The notes under the pieces were generated by a model, which was not told where the DNA came from, did no database searches, and saw only the letters and a program-made list of their open reading frames with translations. From NCBI GenBank assembly GCA_026710825.1, contig JAPOQH010000116.1:96901-160900 (forward strand): DNA of 64,000 nt, given 5' to 3'. The stretch's first letter is position 1, and every line of letters begins with the position of its first letter. The position numbers and the translations under genes are program-made. This document shows, one piece after another, positions 37,124 to 45,892 of this stretch. The stretch comes from Chloroflexota bacterium (GTDB lineage: Bacteria > Chloroflexota > Dehalococcoidia > Lucifugimonadales > UBA3495).

Positions 37124-38221
37124 ATGACCACCTTGCCGCAAAACTCCCTCGCCGCTGTGACCACCGCGCCCAACGTAATGGATATCAGGCGCCTCGATAT
37201 TCCCAGCATCGGCGACGACGAAGCCATCGTACGGATAGAGGCCACGGGTATCTGCGGAACGGATTACGAATGGTTTCGCGGTGACCTGGACATCCCGTAC
37301 CCGATAATCCTCGGACACGAGCCGTTGGGCCGGATCGCTGCCATCGGGCCACAGGCATCTGAGCGTTGGGGAGTTCGGGTAGGTGACCGCGTGGCGGTAC
37401 GTTCGGGATACCGTTGCGGCCGCTGCGCCACCTGCCAGGCCGGCGGGTCCGAACCGTGCCCTTCGGCTGGCGGCTTCGGACAGACCGGATTGGACCAAGC
37501 GCCCGGCCTCTGGGGAGGCTATTCCGAATACCTCTACCTCCCGGCCGGCTCGGTGGTCTTTCCCATGGACGGCGATCTGGATCCAGCGGTGGCGGTGATG
37601 TTCAACCCCTTGGGCGCCGGTTTTGCTTGGGGAGTTGACGCCACCGGCCTGCAACCCGGGCAAACTCTGGCCGTGCTCGGTTCAGGCCAACGCGGAATCT
37701 GCTGCGCCATCGCGGCCAAGGAGTCCGGAGCGTCAACGGTCGCCATCACCGGCCTTGGCAGGGACGAGCACAAATTGGCGCTCGCCCGGGACATGGGCGC
37801 TGACTTGGCCATGAATATTGACGGAGAGGATCCTGTAGAACGTGTCCTCGCAGCGACCGGAGGCGCCGGTGTTGATTGCGTGGTCGACACCACGCCCTAC
37901 GCGGTTGAGGCAGTGAACCAAGCCGTCCAGATGGTGAAACCCGGCGGAACCATCGTCCTTGCCGGCTTGAAAGGACGCCGGGCTTTCGAGGGTTTGTCAC
38001 CCGACGACATCATCTGGAAAAAGGTCACGCTTCGTGGCGTCCTGGGCGTAGAGTATTCGGCGTTCAGGCGCGCCGTGGACACCATTCATTCCCGCAAATA
38101 CCCCATGGAGCGACTGCACACCCATAGCTTTCCCATAGAGCAGGCAGAGCAAGCGCTGGCCACGTTGAGCGGTGAAGCCGGCGTCCCCAGCATCCACGTC
38201 GCAATCGTCCCAAATAGCTGA
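37124..38221 (+). CDS. Zinc-dependent alcohol dehydrogenase (MDR family)
   Basis: A 365-residue zinc dehydrogenase with a complete site: catalytic Cys44 (GICGTDYEW), His65-Glu66 (LGHE), and structural zinc Cys98, Cys101, Cys104 and Cys112. The Rossmann motif is LGSGQRGICC in place of the usual GxGxxG. It probably oxidises a sugar or secondary alcohol using NAD(P). It lies 7 nt after the SDR and 15 nt before the amidohydrolase. Confidence 0.92.
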   Translation: MTTLPQNSLAAVTTAPNVMDIRRLDIPSIGDDEAIVRIEATGICGTDYEWFRGDLDIPYPIILGHEPLGRIAAIGPQASERWGVRVGDRVAVRSGYRCGRCATCQAGGSEPCPSAGGFGQTGLDQAPGLWGGYSEYLYLPAGSVVFPMDGDLDPAVAVMFNPLGAGFAWGVDATGLQPGQTLAVLGSGQRGICCAIAAKESGASTVAITGLGRDEHKLALARDMGADLAMNIDGEDPVERVLAATGGAGVDCVVDTTPYAVEAVNQAVQMVKPGGTIVLAGLKGRRAFEGLSPDDIIWKKVTLRGVLGVEYSAFRRAVDTIHSRKYPMERLHTHSFPIEQAEQALATLSGEAGVPSIHVAIVPNS

Positions 38222-38236
38222 TTCGAGGAGCAACCA

Positions 38237-39832
38237 ATGGCCTATTACCATGCCGACACCGTAATCCGCCGGGCCAACGTCATCACCATCGATCCAGCAC
38301 AACCGCGCGCCACCGCTATCGCAATGCGTGATGGCCGCTTCATCGGCGTGGGCAGCGATTCTGATGTTGAAACCCTCATTGGACCGCACACCAGGATCGT
38401 CGAAATGCCCGACAAAACGGTATTGCCTGGGTTCATCGATGCCCACATTCATGTGCTCAGCAGCGGCACGCGACACGTAATGGCTGCGGACTGCGCCCTG
38501 CCAACCATAGCCGACATCCAAGCGGCGTTGCGCGAACGGGTGGCTAATACCCCGGCGGGCCAGTGGGTTCAGGGTTTCAAGTTCGATGACACCAAGACCG
38601 CCGAAAATCGGTTCCTGCGTAGGGAGGACCTGGACGCAGTGAGCACTGACCATCCGGTATTGGTATCTCACCGGGCCGGCCACGTTTACTTCGGCAATAC
38701 TTTGGCACTGGAACGGGGCGGGTTCAATGATGAATCCACGGATCCACCGGGCGGACGCCTGGGGCGCAATCCCGACACCGGCAGGTTGGACGGCGTAATT
38801 TACGAACGCGCCGTTGACGACATCCGCGAGAACCAGCTCCCGGTCGAGTCAGCAGAAACCCGAAAGGAGGGCCTCCGCGTGATCTGCGAGATGCTGAATC
38901 GCGCGGGACTGACCAGCGTGCACGACGCCCGCGTTACCGATTACGAACTGCAAACCTATCAACAGGGTCGCGACACCGGCGATTTGAGCCTCAGGGTTTA
39001 CGCGCTGATGTGGTACCGCTACTTCCCGGCATTGCGCGACGCCGGCATTCGTTCCGGCATGGGGGACGATCGGTTGAGAATCGGCGGCATAAAAATGGTC
39101 GCGGACGGCGCCATTGCTTCGAGGACCGCCTACCTGTCCGAGCCTTACGTCGGCAGTTGTTGCGACCATGGCATCCTGACCATGACCGAGGATGAGATCG
39201 CTGAGAACGTCATGGAGATGCATGCCGCGGGATTCCAGGTGTGCATCCACGCCAACGGAGACTCCACGATAGACCTGGTACTCAAGGCATATGAAGCCGC
39301 ACAATCTGAGAATCCACGCCCTGATCCCCGCCACCGGGTGGAGCATTGCACGCTGGTCAATCATGACCTGCTGACCCGCATGCACAACCTGGGGACGGTG
39401 GCCACGCCCTTCTGCACATACGTGTACTACCACGGCGAGAAGATGCAATTCTACGGAGAGGACCGCTTGCAGTGGATGTTCGCACAACGTTCATTCATGG
39501 ACTATCGCGTCATGTCCACCGGCGCTACTGATTACCCGCCCGGTCCGTTTGAGCCGCTGATGGGCATCCAGAGTTGCGTTACCCGCACCGACAGCGAGGG
39601 ACGCGAATGGGGAACCAACCAGCGCATTTCGGTTGAGGACGCGCTCCGCATCTACACTCAGAATGGCGCGTACGCCGGCTTCGAGGAAAACCTGAAGGGT
39701 AGCATTGAGGTTGGCAAACTCGCCGACCTCGTGGTGCTGAGCCAGGACCCGACCGCAATCGACCCGTTCGGAATCAAGGACATTCCCGTGGAGCGGACCA
39801 TTGTCGGCGGCCGGACGGTGTACGAGGCCTAA
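38237..39832 (+). CDS. YtcJ-like metal-dependent amidohydrolase (Amidohydro_3)
   Basis: A 531-residue amidohydrolase. The N-terminal small beta domain is followed by PGFIDAHIHVLS with the HxH metal motif, SHRAGHVYFGNT, a VADGAIASRTAYL segment, VCIHANGDSTIDLV and RVEHCTLVN, which provide later His ligands; the C-terminal GSIEVGKLADLVVLS closes the composite domain. It cleaves an amide or ester in a cytosolic substrate. It is last in the ABC/binding-protein/SDR/dehydrogenase run. Confidence 0.92.
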   Translation: MAYYHADTVIRRANVITIDPAQPRATAIAMRDGRFIGVGSDSDVETLIGPHTRIVEMPDKTVLPGFIDAHIHVLSSGTRHVMAADCALPTIADIQAALRERVANTPAGQWVQGFKFDDTKTAENRFLRREDLDAVSTDHPVLVSHRAGHVYFGNTLALERGGFNDESTDPPGGRLGRNPDTGRLDGVIYERAVDDIRENQLPVESAETRKEGLRVICEMLNRAGLTSVHDARVTDYELQTYQQGRDTGDLSLRVYALMWYRYFPALRDAGIRSGMGDDRLRIGGIKMVADGAIASRTAYLSEPYVGSCCDHGILTMTEDEIAENVMEMHAAGFQVCIHANGDSTIDLVLKAYEAAQSENPRPDPRHRVEHCTLVNHDLLTRMHNLGTVATPFCTYVYYHGEKMQFYGEDRLQWMFAQRSFMDYRVMSTGATDYPPGPFEPLMGIQSCVTRTDSEGREWGTNQRISVEDALRIYTQNGAYAGFEENLKGSIEVGKLADLVVLSQDPTAIDPFGIKDIPVERTIVGGRTVYEA

Positions 39833-39921
39833 TCGACTATAAACCTCTCCGAGACGTGCGTGCCTCGCGGGGCGTTCGCACAGTCGGTGCGCATTCTGAC
39901 TCAGGGAGTCAATTGAAGAGT

Positions 39922-39957
39922 ATCGGTCGGACACTGCTGAGGCAACGTCCGACCGAT
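39922..39957. terminator. Hairpin between convergent genes
   Basis: A perfect 11-bp stem, ATCGGTCGGAC (39922-39932) and GTCCGACCGAT (39947-39957), with a 14-base loop, then TTTC. It sits between the amidohydrolase and a convergent binding-protein gene and could terminate both. Confidence 0.6.
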
Positions 39958-40010
39958 TTCACAAGACGGTAGACAGCGAGGCCACCGTCATCGGGAAGTG
40001 CGCGCCAAGG

Positions 40011-41141
40011 TTAGCGCGTGATTGCGTTGACCTGATCGTACTCTCCATCAGCGACGATCACGGTAAGGAACACCTCGTCGGAACCCTGGTTGTCGCCAGG
40101 CCCGAAAGTGAGTTGGCGCCCATCGATACCTATGGTCGTGGTAGCGCTCTGGACATTGAGGAAGCACTCCCGGGTCGGTTCGGCGCCGCAAGATTGCAAG
40201 CGGGCGATCGCCAAGCGCCCAGCGAGATAACCCTCAAGGGAGATGAACCCCGGTTCCTCGGTGGAATTGTAAGCCATCAGGGCGGCACGATATTTGGCGA
40301 CGCTTTCATCGCTGGGCAAAGGAACGACCTGGGTCACGTACACGCCGGGAGCTTCGTTACCTAGCGCAGTCGCCAGTGCGTTGCTTCCGACGAAAGACGC
40401 CGCCAGGAAAACCGGATCCGGATCCAACTTCATGCGTAGCTTCTTTATGATCTGTGCGGCGGGCGCTGAGGTGCCTATGATTATCACTGCTTCAGGCTCC
40501 GCCTCAGCGATCCTGAACGCCGCCGACTGCACGGCAGACGTGTTGCGCCGGTAGTACCAGGACGCCACCGGTTCCATGTCGTGCTCTGCTAGTGCGTTGC
40601 GCACGCCCATGAGACCGTCTATGCCATACGAATCGTTCTGGTACAGAACTGCTACCTTGGTAACGTTCGCATCGACAAGGTGCCGGACCATTTCCTCAGT
40701 TTCATCGTGGTACGACGCGCGGTAGTTGAGCACGTTGGTGAGATCGCTCTCGCGCAGCAATTGTGCGCCGGTGAGGGCGCCAACGAAAGGCACCGGCTTA
40801 TCTGCACCTGCCGCCACCGGCAATGCCGCTCTGGACGTCGGGGTACCTACCGCCCCGATCAGTGCGAATACCGGATTGTCTCCTTCCACAAATTCCAGCG
40901 TGTTCGCAAATGCCGCGTCGGGTTCGTACCTGTCGTCCTCGGTCGTGAGTTTCAGCTGGCGTCCGTAGACACCACCGGCATCATTCGCTTCCTTGAATGC
41001 CGCCTCAATTCCTACCTGCACGCCTTGGCCCAAGGCCTGGTTGGAGCCCATCAATGCGGCCGACTGCCCAAACAAGATCTCGGTGTCGGTAATCCCGGGG
41101 TCTTTAGGATCTTCCATCTCCATGGTCGGAACCGCCGGCAC
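40011..41141 (-). CDS. Branched-chain-type (Peripla_BP_6) substrate-binding protein, no leader peptide
   Basis: A 376-residue type I periplasmic-binding protein: DTEILFGQSAALMG, ALIGAVGTPTSRAALP, VAVLYQNDSYGIDG and a GYLAGRLAIARLQSCG segment. It is clearly paralogous to the lipoprotein at 42832-44088 but begins at the mature part, with no signal peptide. Its GTG start lies 9 nt after, and in the same frame as, the TAG stop of the upstream FN3 protein; GGGAG lies between. It is therefore a cytosolic protein, part of a readthrough fusion, or a recently split gene. Confidence 0.8.
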   Translation of the reverse strand: MPAVPTMEMEDPKDPGITDTEILFGQSAALMGSNQALGQGVQVGIEAAFKEANDAGGVYGRQLKLTTEDDRYEPDAAFANTLEFVEGDNPVFALIGAVGTPTSRAALPVAAGADKPVPFVGALTGAQLLRESDLTNVLNYRASYHDETEEMVRHLVDANVTKVAVLYQNDSYGIDGLMGVRNALAEHDMEPVASWYYRRNTSAVQSAAFRIAEAEPEAVIIIGTSAPAAQIIKKLRMKLDPDPVFLAASFVGSNALATALGNEAPGVYVTQVVPLPSDESVAKYRAALMAYNSTEEPGFISLEGYLAGRLAIARLQSCGAEPTRECFLNVQSATTTIGIDGRQLTFGPGDNQGSDEVFLTVIVADGEYDQVNAITR

Positions 41142-41150
41142 GTCCGCTCC

Positions 41151-42389
41151 CTACGCTTCAGACGACAGGTAGTCAATCTGCTCCAGCAGATCGTCTAGAA
41201 TTTCCGCGTTTTGCTCAATCAGATCTCTTTCTTCGACGACGAGTTCGAGCCGGGCAACGAGACGTTCGAAATAGTCGGCATCTCCGCCTCCAGCGTCGCG
41301 CACGTTTTCCGCTTGCTGGAGAACCTCTTCACTCAACCCGGCGGGAGTATGCTCGCGCAGATATTCAACGTCCCGGTCCACGCGCCCCCCTACGGAGTCG
41401 TATGTCTCCTGGATACGTGCTACATACGTCGGATCCTGCATAAGACTCGCGACCAGTAGGAGCGTATGTCCCAACGTAACATTCGAGCCCAGGCTATCGG
41501 TGTGCGCATACTGGAGTATGGCGTCCGTCGATACGTCCCCGTCGGCGGCGGTTACCAGATTGTAGAACTGCGTGTCCACGCTGGCGCCGGTTCGCGGGAA
41601 AAGCACTGCGTTGTTGATTCTGGTCAAAGTCGATCTGCTCATCCCCTCCGCCTGCAGGGCGAGCAACAATGGCCCTCTTCCGCTCTGGATCGCGTCCACA
41701 TTGGAGACCAACTGGCCCAACTGGGCTTCGATGTACGCGACCCGGTCCTCTGGACCCTTCGCCTTGAGGATTGCCAACTGCGCGTTCAGCGTGCCCTTGA
41801 GTCGTCCGACCGCCGCCATGTCTTGGCCGATGGAAGCCCGCGTCATACCCGCGTTGGTGGGGGTCGATCCTACGCCCACCAACGCGTTCGCGTTCTGGGC
41901 TATCGCTAGCGCCGCAGACTGCAATTGGACGATGTCCTGAACGTCCGTGCCGTCCTCGCCCCGCGGCGTTAATCCAACCCAACTCGACCAAATCGGATTA
42001 GCAGCGGAGTGGCTCTTGCTGCCAACTGCGAATGAATATTGGGTGCCTGGCGTAAGATTATTGATGGTCAGAGATTGACTGGCGGCACCGCTGTCTGAGA
42101 CGTCGACAGATTGGATCAGTTTTTGCCAGTCCAGTCCGGCGCGGTAGGCGGTCCAAGCCGCTCCAAGGTTGACCCAACGGACGCTGTAACCGGACGCTCC
42201 GGACACGGAGTCCCAGGACACGACAACGTCGCCGGAATCATCGCCATTAATTGCCCGGGTATTGGACGGTGCGGGCAGATCAGTCTGCGCCTGCGCTATG
42301 TTTTCGAACGCCAACCATCCGCCAGCGGCAACCAATATGGCAGCGGCCGCGATTCCGGCAATAGAAAGTAAATTTAGTCGTAATTTCAT
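41151..42389 (-). CDS. Exported FN3-domain protein with a helical sensor-like region
   Basis: A 412-residue protein. Residues 8-30 form a hydrophobic signal or anchor ending near AQAQ. A fibronectin type III domain follows (about 38-142: PSNTRAINGDDSGDVVVSWDS style start, SLTINNLTPGTQYSFAVGS). Residues 150-400 are almost wholly helical and resemble extracytoplasmic four-helix sensor regions of chemoreceptors or histidine kinases, but no transmitter domain follows before the TAG stop. The next frame downstream, without a shift, encodes a binding protein. It probably senses or presents a ligand outside the membrane. Confidence 0.7.
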   Translation of the reverse strand: MKLRLNLLSIAGIAAAAILVAAGGWLAFENIAQAQTDLPAPSNTRAINGDDSGDVVVSWDSVSGASGYSVRWVNLGAAWTAYRAGLDWQKLIQSVDVSDSGAASQSLTINNLTPGTQYSFAVGSKSHSAANPIWSSWVGLTPRGEDGTDVQDIVQLQSAALAIAQNANALVGVGSTPTNAGMTRASIGQDMAAVGRLKGTLNAQLAILKAKGPEDRVAYIEAQLGQLVSNVDAIQSGRGPLLLALQAEGMSRSTLTRINNAVLFPRTGASVDTQFYNLVTAADGDVSTDAILQYAHTDSLGSNVTLGHTLLLVASLMQDPTYVARIQETYDSVGGRVDRDVEYLREHTPAGLSEEVLQQAENVRDAGGGDADYFERLVARLELVVEERDLIEQNAEILDDLLEQIDYLSSEA

Positions 42390-42831
42390 CGTATTCTTTC
42401 TGTCTCCAATTGCGTTTTTGTTGCCTACGCTGGCCGGATATTCCGGCCGATCACGGTGGCATCGGACGCCGGGGGGCCGCGGTTCACTGATATGCCGCTC
42501 CGCTCCAGGCCATGGCGCCGATCCCCAATGGTCGGAAAAACCACCAAATGTTGAGGCCCCGAGGGGGCGTACCTTGTTATTGCTCTTGGTGATTGATCAG
42601 GCCGATCACGTCTTCCAGCGGGTGAGCACGAACCATGGGTCGAATGGCTGTGGCCCGGATCTGAAATTCCTCCAGCCAAGGGGTTCCTGACGTCCTGCTG
42701 GGGGCTGCATTGCATGCCGGCAATCGACGACGGCTGTTGCACCGTCATGCGCCAGGCCGCACGGATCATCGGCCAATCGATCCGTACATCTCGACGAGAA
42801 CGACCGGGACTTCACCAACCTTGAAAATCTA
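42390..42831. other. Leader region between binding-protein and FN3 genes
   Basis: 442 bp without a convincing gene. Near the FN3 start it holds a perfect GGCCGGA/TCCGGCC hairpin (42432-42448), and further upstream several GC-rich blocks that could fold. I compared it by eye with c-di-GMP, cobalamin and c-di-AMP riboswitches and found no match. Confidence 0.45.
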
Positions 42832-44088
42832 TCAATTTGCGCCATGAAGGCTATCAACTTGGTCGTATTTTCCGTCAGCGCCGATTGAGGTCAAGAACAC
42901 GGCGTCCGAGCCTTGATTATCATCAGGGCCATATTCCAGCGGGATTCCGTCGATGTCTATCGTGCCGGCATCCTTCAGCGAACGGAGAAAACAATCGCGG
43001 CTCAAATTCGGACCGCAAGCCTCCAGACCTGCGATGGCCAACCGACCCGCCAGGTATCCCTCCAGGGAAACGAACCCTGGCCCAGCGCCGGGGTCGAACT
43101 CCGACAAAGCCGCATGATAGCGAGCAACCAACGGAATGTCGCCATCATCGGGCAGAGGAACGACTTGGGTAACGTAAACCCCTTTGGTGTCATCGCCCAG
43201 TTCTTCAGCGAGCGCGTGGCTTCCCACGAACGACACCGTCATGAAAATGGGGTCAATGTCCCTCCGCAATAGCTCGATCGCTCGGGATACCGGTGCATAA
43301 GCGCCTATCATGATGACCGCTTCGGGATCCGCTTCTGCGATCCTCAGTGTCGCAGCTTTCACCGCGATGGTATTACGTGGATAAGACCAGGACACCAACG
43401 GTTCCAAACCTCGGCGTTTCAACGCGGCTTGCGCCCCTTCCAACCCGTTTCTGCCATAGGAATCATCCTGATAGAAAACCGCGACGCCGGTGACCCCAAG
43501 ATCCTCGGTCAGGCGAGCGACCATTGCTTCCGTTTCCTGGTGATAAGAGGCGCGCACGTTCACTACGGTGCTCAATTGGGGGTCACGCAAGAATTCGGCT
43601 CCAGTGAACGGGGCGATAAATGGGACTCCGGCGGCCTGGGCCACTGGAGCAGCGGCGTGTGAAGTCGGCGTACCGACCGCCCCGATCAGAGCGAAAACCT
43701 CCTGCTTCTCGATCAGCGTATGTGTGTTCGACAGGGCGAAGTCGCTTTCGTAGGAATCATTCAGAGACTCGAGCTCCAGCTTCCGGCCGTGAACTCCGCC
43801 TTGGGCATTGATTTCGCTAAAAGCCGCTTGGATGCCAAGCCGCATGTCGTGGCCCAATTCGGCCGCGGGTCCAGAAAACGCGGCCGATTGACCAAAAAGC
43901 ACCTCGTCGTCGGTGATTCCCGGATCCGTTCGACGACCCTGCGCCGGATCCACTTCAGACCGTTGATCGGTCGTGGCCGCAGGAGTATCGACGGGCATCG
44001 TTTCCGCCGCTCCCGTGCAGGCCAGCCCCAACGCCAAGACAAGGGAAGCGAATACCGCCATCCCCGCCAAGAGTCGGCAAACCGGCAT
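42832..44088 (-). CDS. Branched-chain-type (Peripla_BP_6) substrate-binding lipoprotein
   Basis: A 418-residue lipoprotein: a hydrophobic N-terminus to LALGLAC (lipid Cys24), a low-complexity linker, then DPGITDDEVLFGQSAAFSG, FALIGAVGTPTSHAA, VAVFYQDDSYGRNG and GYLAGRLAIAGLEACG. It closely matches the leaderless protein at 40011. No permease or ATPase of the branched-chain family is nearby, so it may feed a sensor rather than a transporter. I start at the ATG at 44088, preceded by GGAG; a longer start at 44103 lacks a good site. Confidence 0.85.
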   Translation of the reverse strand: MPVCRLLAGMAVFASLVLALGLACTGAAETMPVDTPAATTDQRSEVDPAQGRRTDPGITDDEVLFGQSAAFSGPAAELGHDMRLGIQAAFSEINAQGGVHGRKLELESLNDSYESDFALSNTHTLIEKQEVFALIGAVGTPTSHAAAPVAQAAGVPFIAPFTGAEFLRDPQLSTVVNVRASYHQETEAMVARLTEDLGVTGVAVFYQDDSYGRNGLEGAQAALKRRGLEPLVSWSYPRNTIAVKAATLRIAEADPEAVIMIGAYAPVSRAIELLRRDIDPIFMTVSFVGSHALAEELGDDTKGVYVTQVVPLPDDGDIPLVARYHAALSEFDPGAGPGFVSLEGYLAGRLAIAGLEACGPNLSRDCFLRSLKDAGTIDIDGIPLEYGPDDNQGSDAVFLTSIGADGKYDQVDSLHGAN

Positions 44089-44137
44089 GGCAGTGAACTC
44101 CATCAATCAAACCCGGTAAAAAAACTTCGTACCGCGT

Positions 44138-44143
44138 AGTATA
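44138..44143 (-). promoter_or_regulatory. Candidate -10 box for the binding-lipoprotein gene
   Basis: A TATACT hexamer on the minus strand lies just downstream of the 40-bp palindrome, whose lower half would cover the -35 region (TAATGT at 44161-44166). This arrangement is what a repressor-controlled promoter would look like. Confidence 0.45.
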
Positions 44144-44145
44144 CG

Positions 44146-44185
44146 ATAATGAATGACCGCACATTAATGTGCGGTCATTCATTAT
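44146..44185. promoter_or_regulatory. 40-bp perfect palindrome, candidate operator
   Basis: Twenty bases (ATAATGAATGACCGCACATT) are followed directly by their exact reverse complement, with no spacer. The core TGACCGCAC/GTGCGGTCA looks like a TetR- or GntR-type dyad. It lies 57 bp upstream of the binding-lipoprotein start and overlaps the -35 region. It could alternatively terminate the amidase transcript, but no T-run follows. Confidence 0.65.
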
Positions 44186-44232
44186 AAAACCACGAACAAT
44201 CCTCGTGCGATATGTGCAAATACGACGGATAT

Positions 44233-45666
44233 CTACAAGTCTGGAGGACGCCGTAGGTGCCACGGGGTCGCCTGTTCGTAGGAGTAAGCAGCTCGTAACA
44301 CGGCGGCTTCGCCCAAGTGCGGGCCAGCGATCTGCAGCGCCAGCGGTAGGGCACCTTCGCCGTCGCCGGTGAATCCGCAAGGGACGCTCAGTGCGGGGCA
44401 CCCACTCAAACTGTACAGACCGCGGAAACTGCCCTCGCGCAAGGCGGCGGCGGCCATCTCCTTGCTGCTGACAAGCGTCGGCTCATCTGACAAAAGGCCT
44501 GCGGGACCCGTCGAGGTTGGCTGCAGGAGCAGGTCCACTTGGCGGAATGTCTCGATCACCTGACGGCGTACCAGTGCCCGAAGCTTGAGAGCCTTGTAAT
44601 AGACCTGGCCTGGGATGAGGTTGCCAACCGCAAACGCAACCCGAGTGTTGGGATGGTAGTCTTCCAAACGCTCACGGAGCCACTCGGGATTCAGGCTGAC
44701 TCGCTCGGTGCTTGTGATAGTACGCACGATTGACCCGGTCATTGGCGCCATAGGCAAGCTGACCGGCACCACCTCGGCGCCAAGTTCCCGGAACACTTCG
44801 GCTGCGGCAGCCACGGCGTCGCGGCTCCGATCATCCAGCGACAAACCGTGTCCGCCCATCAACTCCGTCACCACACCGATCCGCATTCCGGCTACCCCCG
44901 CGTCCAGACTATCGAGATAATCAGGGACGGGTTCGGTCCGGCTGTATCGGTCGTTGGGATCGTGCCCCGCGATTACTCCCAGAGTGAGGGCGCAGTCGGC
45001 GACCGTACGGGAAATTGGCCCTATGGTATCCGTTGACCAACTGGCGCCGTCTACGCCAGCGCGGCTGACGCGGCCCCACGTGGGGCGTATACCGACCAGG
45101 CCGCAGTTGGCGGCGGGTCCACGAATCGATCCACCGGTATCCTCGCCCAACGAGGTGGCGCACAGGAATCCGGCGGTGGCTGACCCGCTTCCGGTGCTGG
45201 ATGTGCCCGGATTGCGCGCCGTGTCCCAGGGGTTTCGCGCGGGTCCAAACCAACTGCTGATCGGATCTCCCAGCGCGAATTCGCTCATGTTGGTCTTGCC
45301 AATAATTACGGCGCCGGCTGCCTTGAGCTTGGCAACTACGGTCGCATCCGCATCCGGCACGAAATCGGCGCGGATTTTAGAAGCATCGGAGGTGCGGATC
45401 CCGGCCGTGTGAATCTGGTCCTTGATACCCACCGGAACACCGTGCAGCGGGCCTCGGAAATTGCCTGCTGCCGCCTCGGCTTCCAAGCGTTTGGCATCGG
45501 CGCGCGCCTCATCGGCGGAAACCGTGATGTATGCGTTCAGTTTGTCGCCAACCGTGTCGATACGATCCAAGTAGGCATCAACCGCTTCTACGGGCGAGAT
45601 CTCACGAGTTCGTATCGAGGCGGCAAGCTCAAAGGCAGACAGGAAAGGAATTTCGGTGGGGCTCAT
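44233..45666 (-). CDS. Amidase-signature enzyme (GatA/AtzE-like)
   Basis: A 477-residue amidase-signature hydrolase with the full Ser-cisSer-Lys triad: Lys82 (GIKDQ), the cis-Ser segment TSSTGSGSA (155-163) and nucleophile Ser180 (DTGGSIRGPA). It resembles GatA and the AtzE carboxybiuret hydrolase. Translation is coupled to the small AtzG/GatC-like gene by an ATGA overlap. No GatB is present, so I favour a small-molecule amidase over the tRNA amidotransferase. The start at 45666 is fixed by the overlap. Confidence 0.9.
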   Translation of the reverse strand: MSPTEIPFLSAFELAASIRTREISPVEAVDAYLDRIDTVGDKLNAYITVSADEARADAKRLEAEAAAGNFRGPLHGVPVGIKDQIHTAGIRTSDASKIRADFVPDADATVVAKLKAAGAVIIGKTNMSEFALGDPISSWFGPARNPWDTARNPGTSSTGSGSATAGFLCATSLGEDTGGSIRGPAANCGLVGIRPTWGRVSRAGVDGASWSTDTIGPISRTVADCALTLGVIAGHDPNDRYSRTEPVPDYLDSLDAGVAGMRIGVVTELMGGHGLSLDDRSRDAVAAAAEVFRELGAEVVPVSLPMAPMTGSIVRTITSTERVSLNPEWLRERLEDYHPNTRVAFAVGNLIPGQVYYKALKLRALVRRQVIETFRQVDLLLQPTSTGPAGLLSDEPTLVSSKEMAAAALREGSFRGLYSLSGCPALSVPCGFTGDGEGALPLALQIAGPHLGEAAVLRAAYSYEQATPWHLRRPPDL

Positions 45667-45860
45667 TCTGCAACCTCCATGTCCGCCGGTTGGACCACGG
45701 CAACGTATTCTTCCAAGTTGAAGCCTGGCGGATCGATGGCCGCCATTTCTTCCAGCATCGCGTTCAGGCTGTGGGTAACCTGCGTCAATTCAGGTTCGTT
45801 GAGGGTCAGGCCCACCGCTTTCGCCAATGCCTGGATTTCATCGTTATTCAGATCAGCCAT
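45663..45860 (-). CDS. AtzG/GatC-like small amidase partner
   Basis: A 65-residue protein with the GatC-type helix pattern: NNDEIQALAKAVGLTLNEPEL, then VTHSLNAMLEEMAAID. AtzG proteins of this size bind and stabilise AtzE-type amidases. The ATG at 45860 has GGAG nine bases upstream. It overlaps the amidase start by 4 nt. Confidence 0.8.
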   Translation of the reverse strand: MADLNNDEIQALAKAVGLTLNEPELTQVTHSLNAMLEEMAAIDPPGFNLEEYVAVVQPADMEVAE

Positions 45861-45892
45861 CAAAAAGTCTCCGATGTTTGGTGTCCGACAGT

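Noticed and set aside
42390..42831. Possible riboswitch in the leader of the FN3 gene
   Set aside because: I looked for c-di-GMP-I/II, cobalamin and c-di-AMP consensus elements on the minus strand and found none. A covariance search (Infernal against Rfam) would settle it.
44233..45860. GatCA of the tRNA-dependent amidotransferase
   Set aside because: GatB is missing and the small protein is closer in size to AtzG; I prefer a small-molecule amidase. GatB elsewhere in the genome would reopen this.
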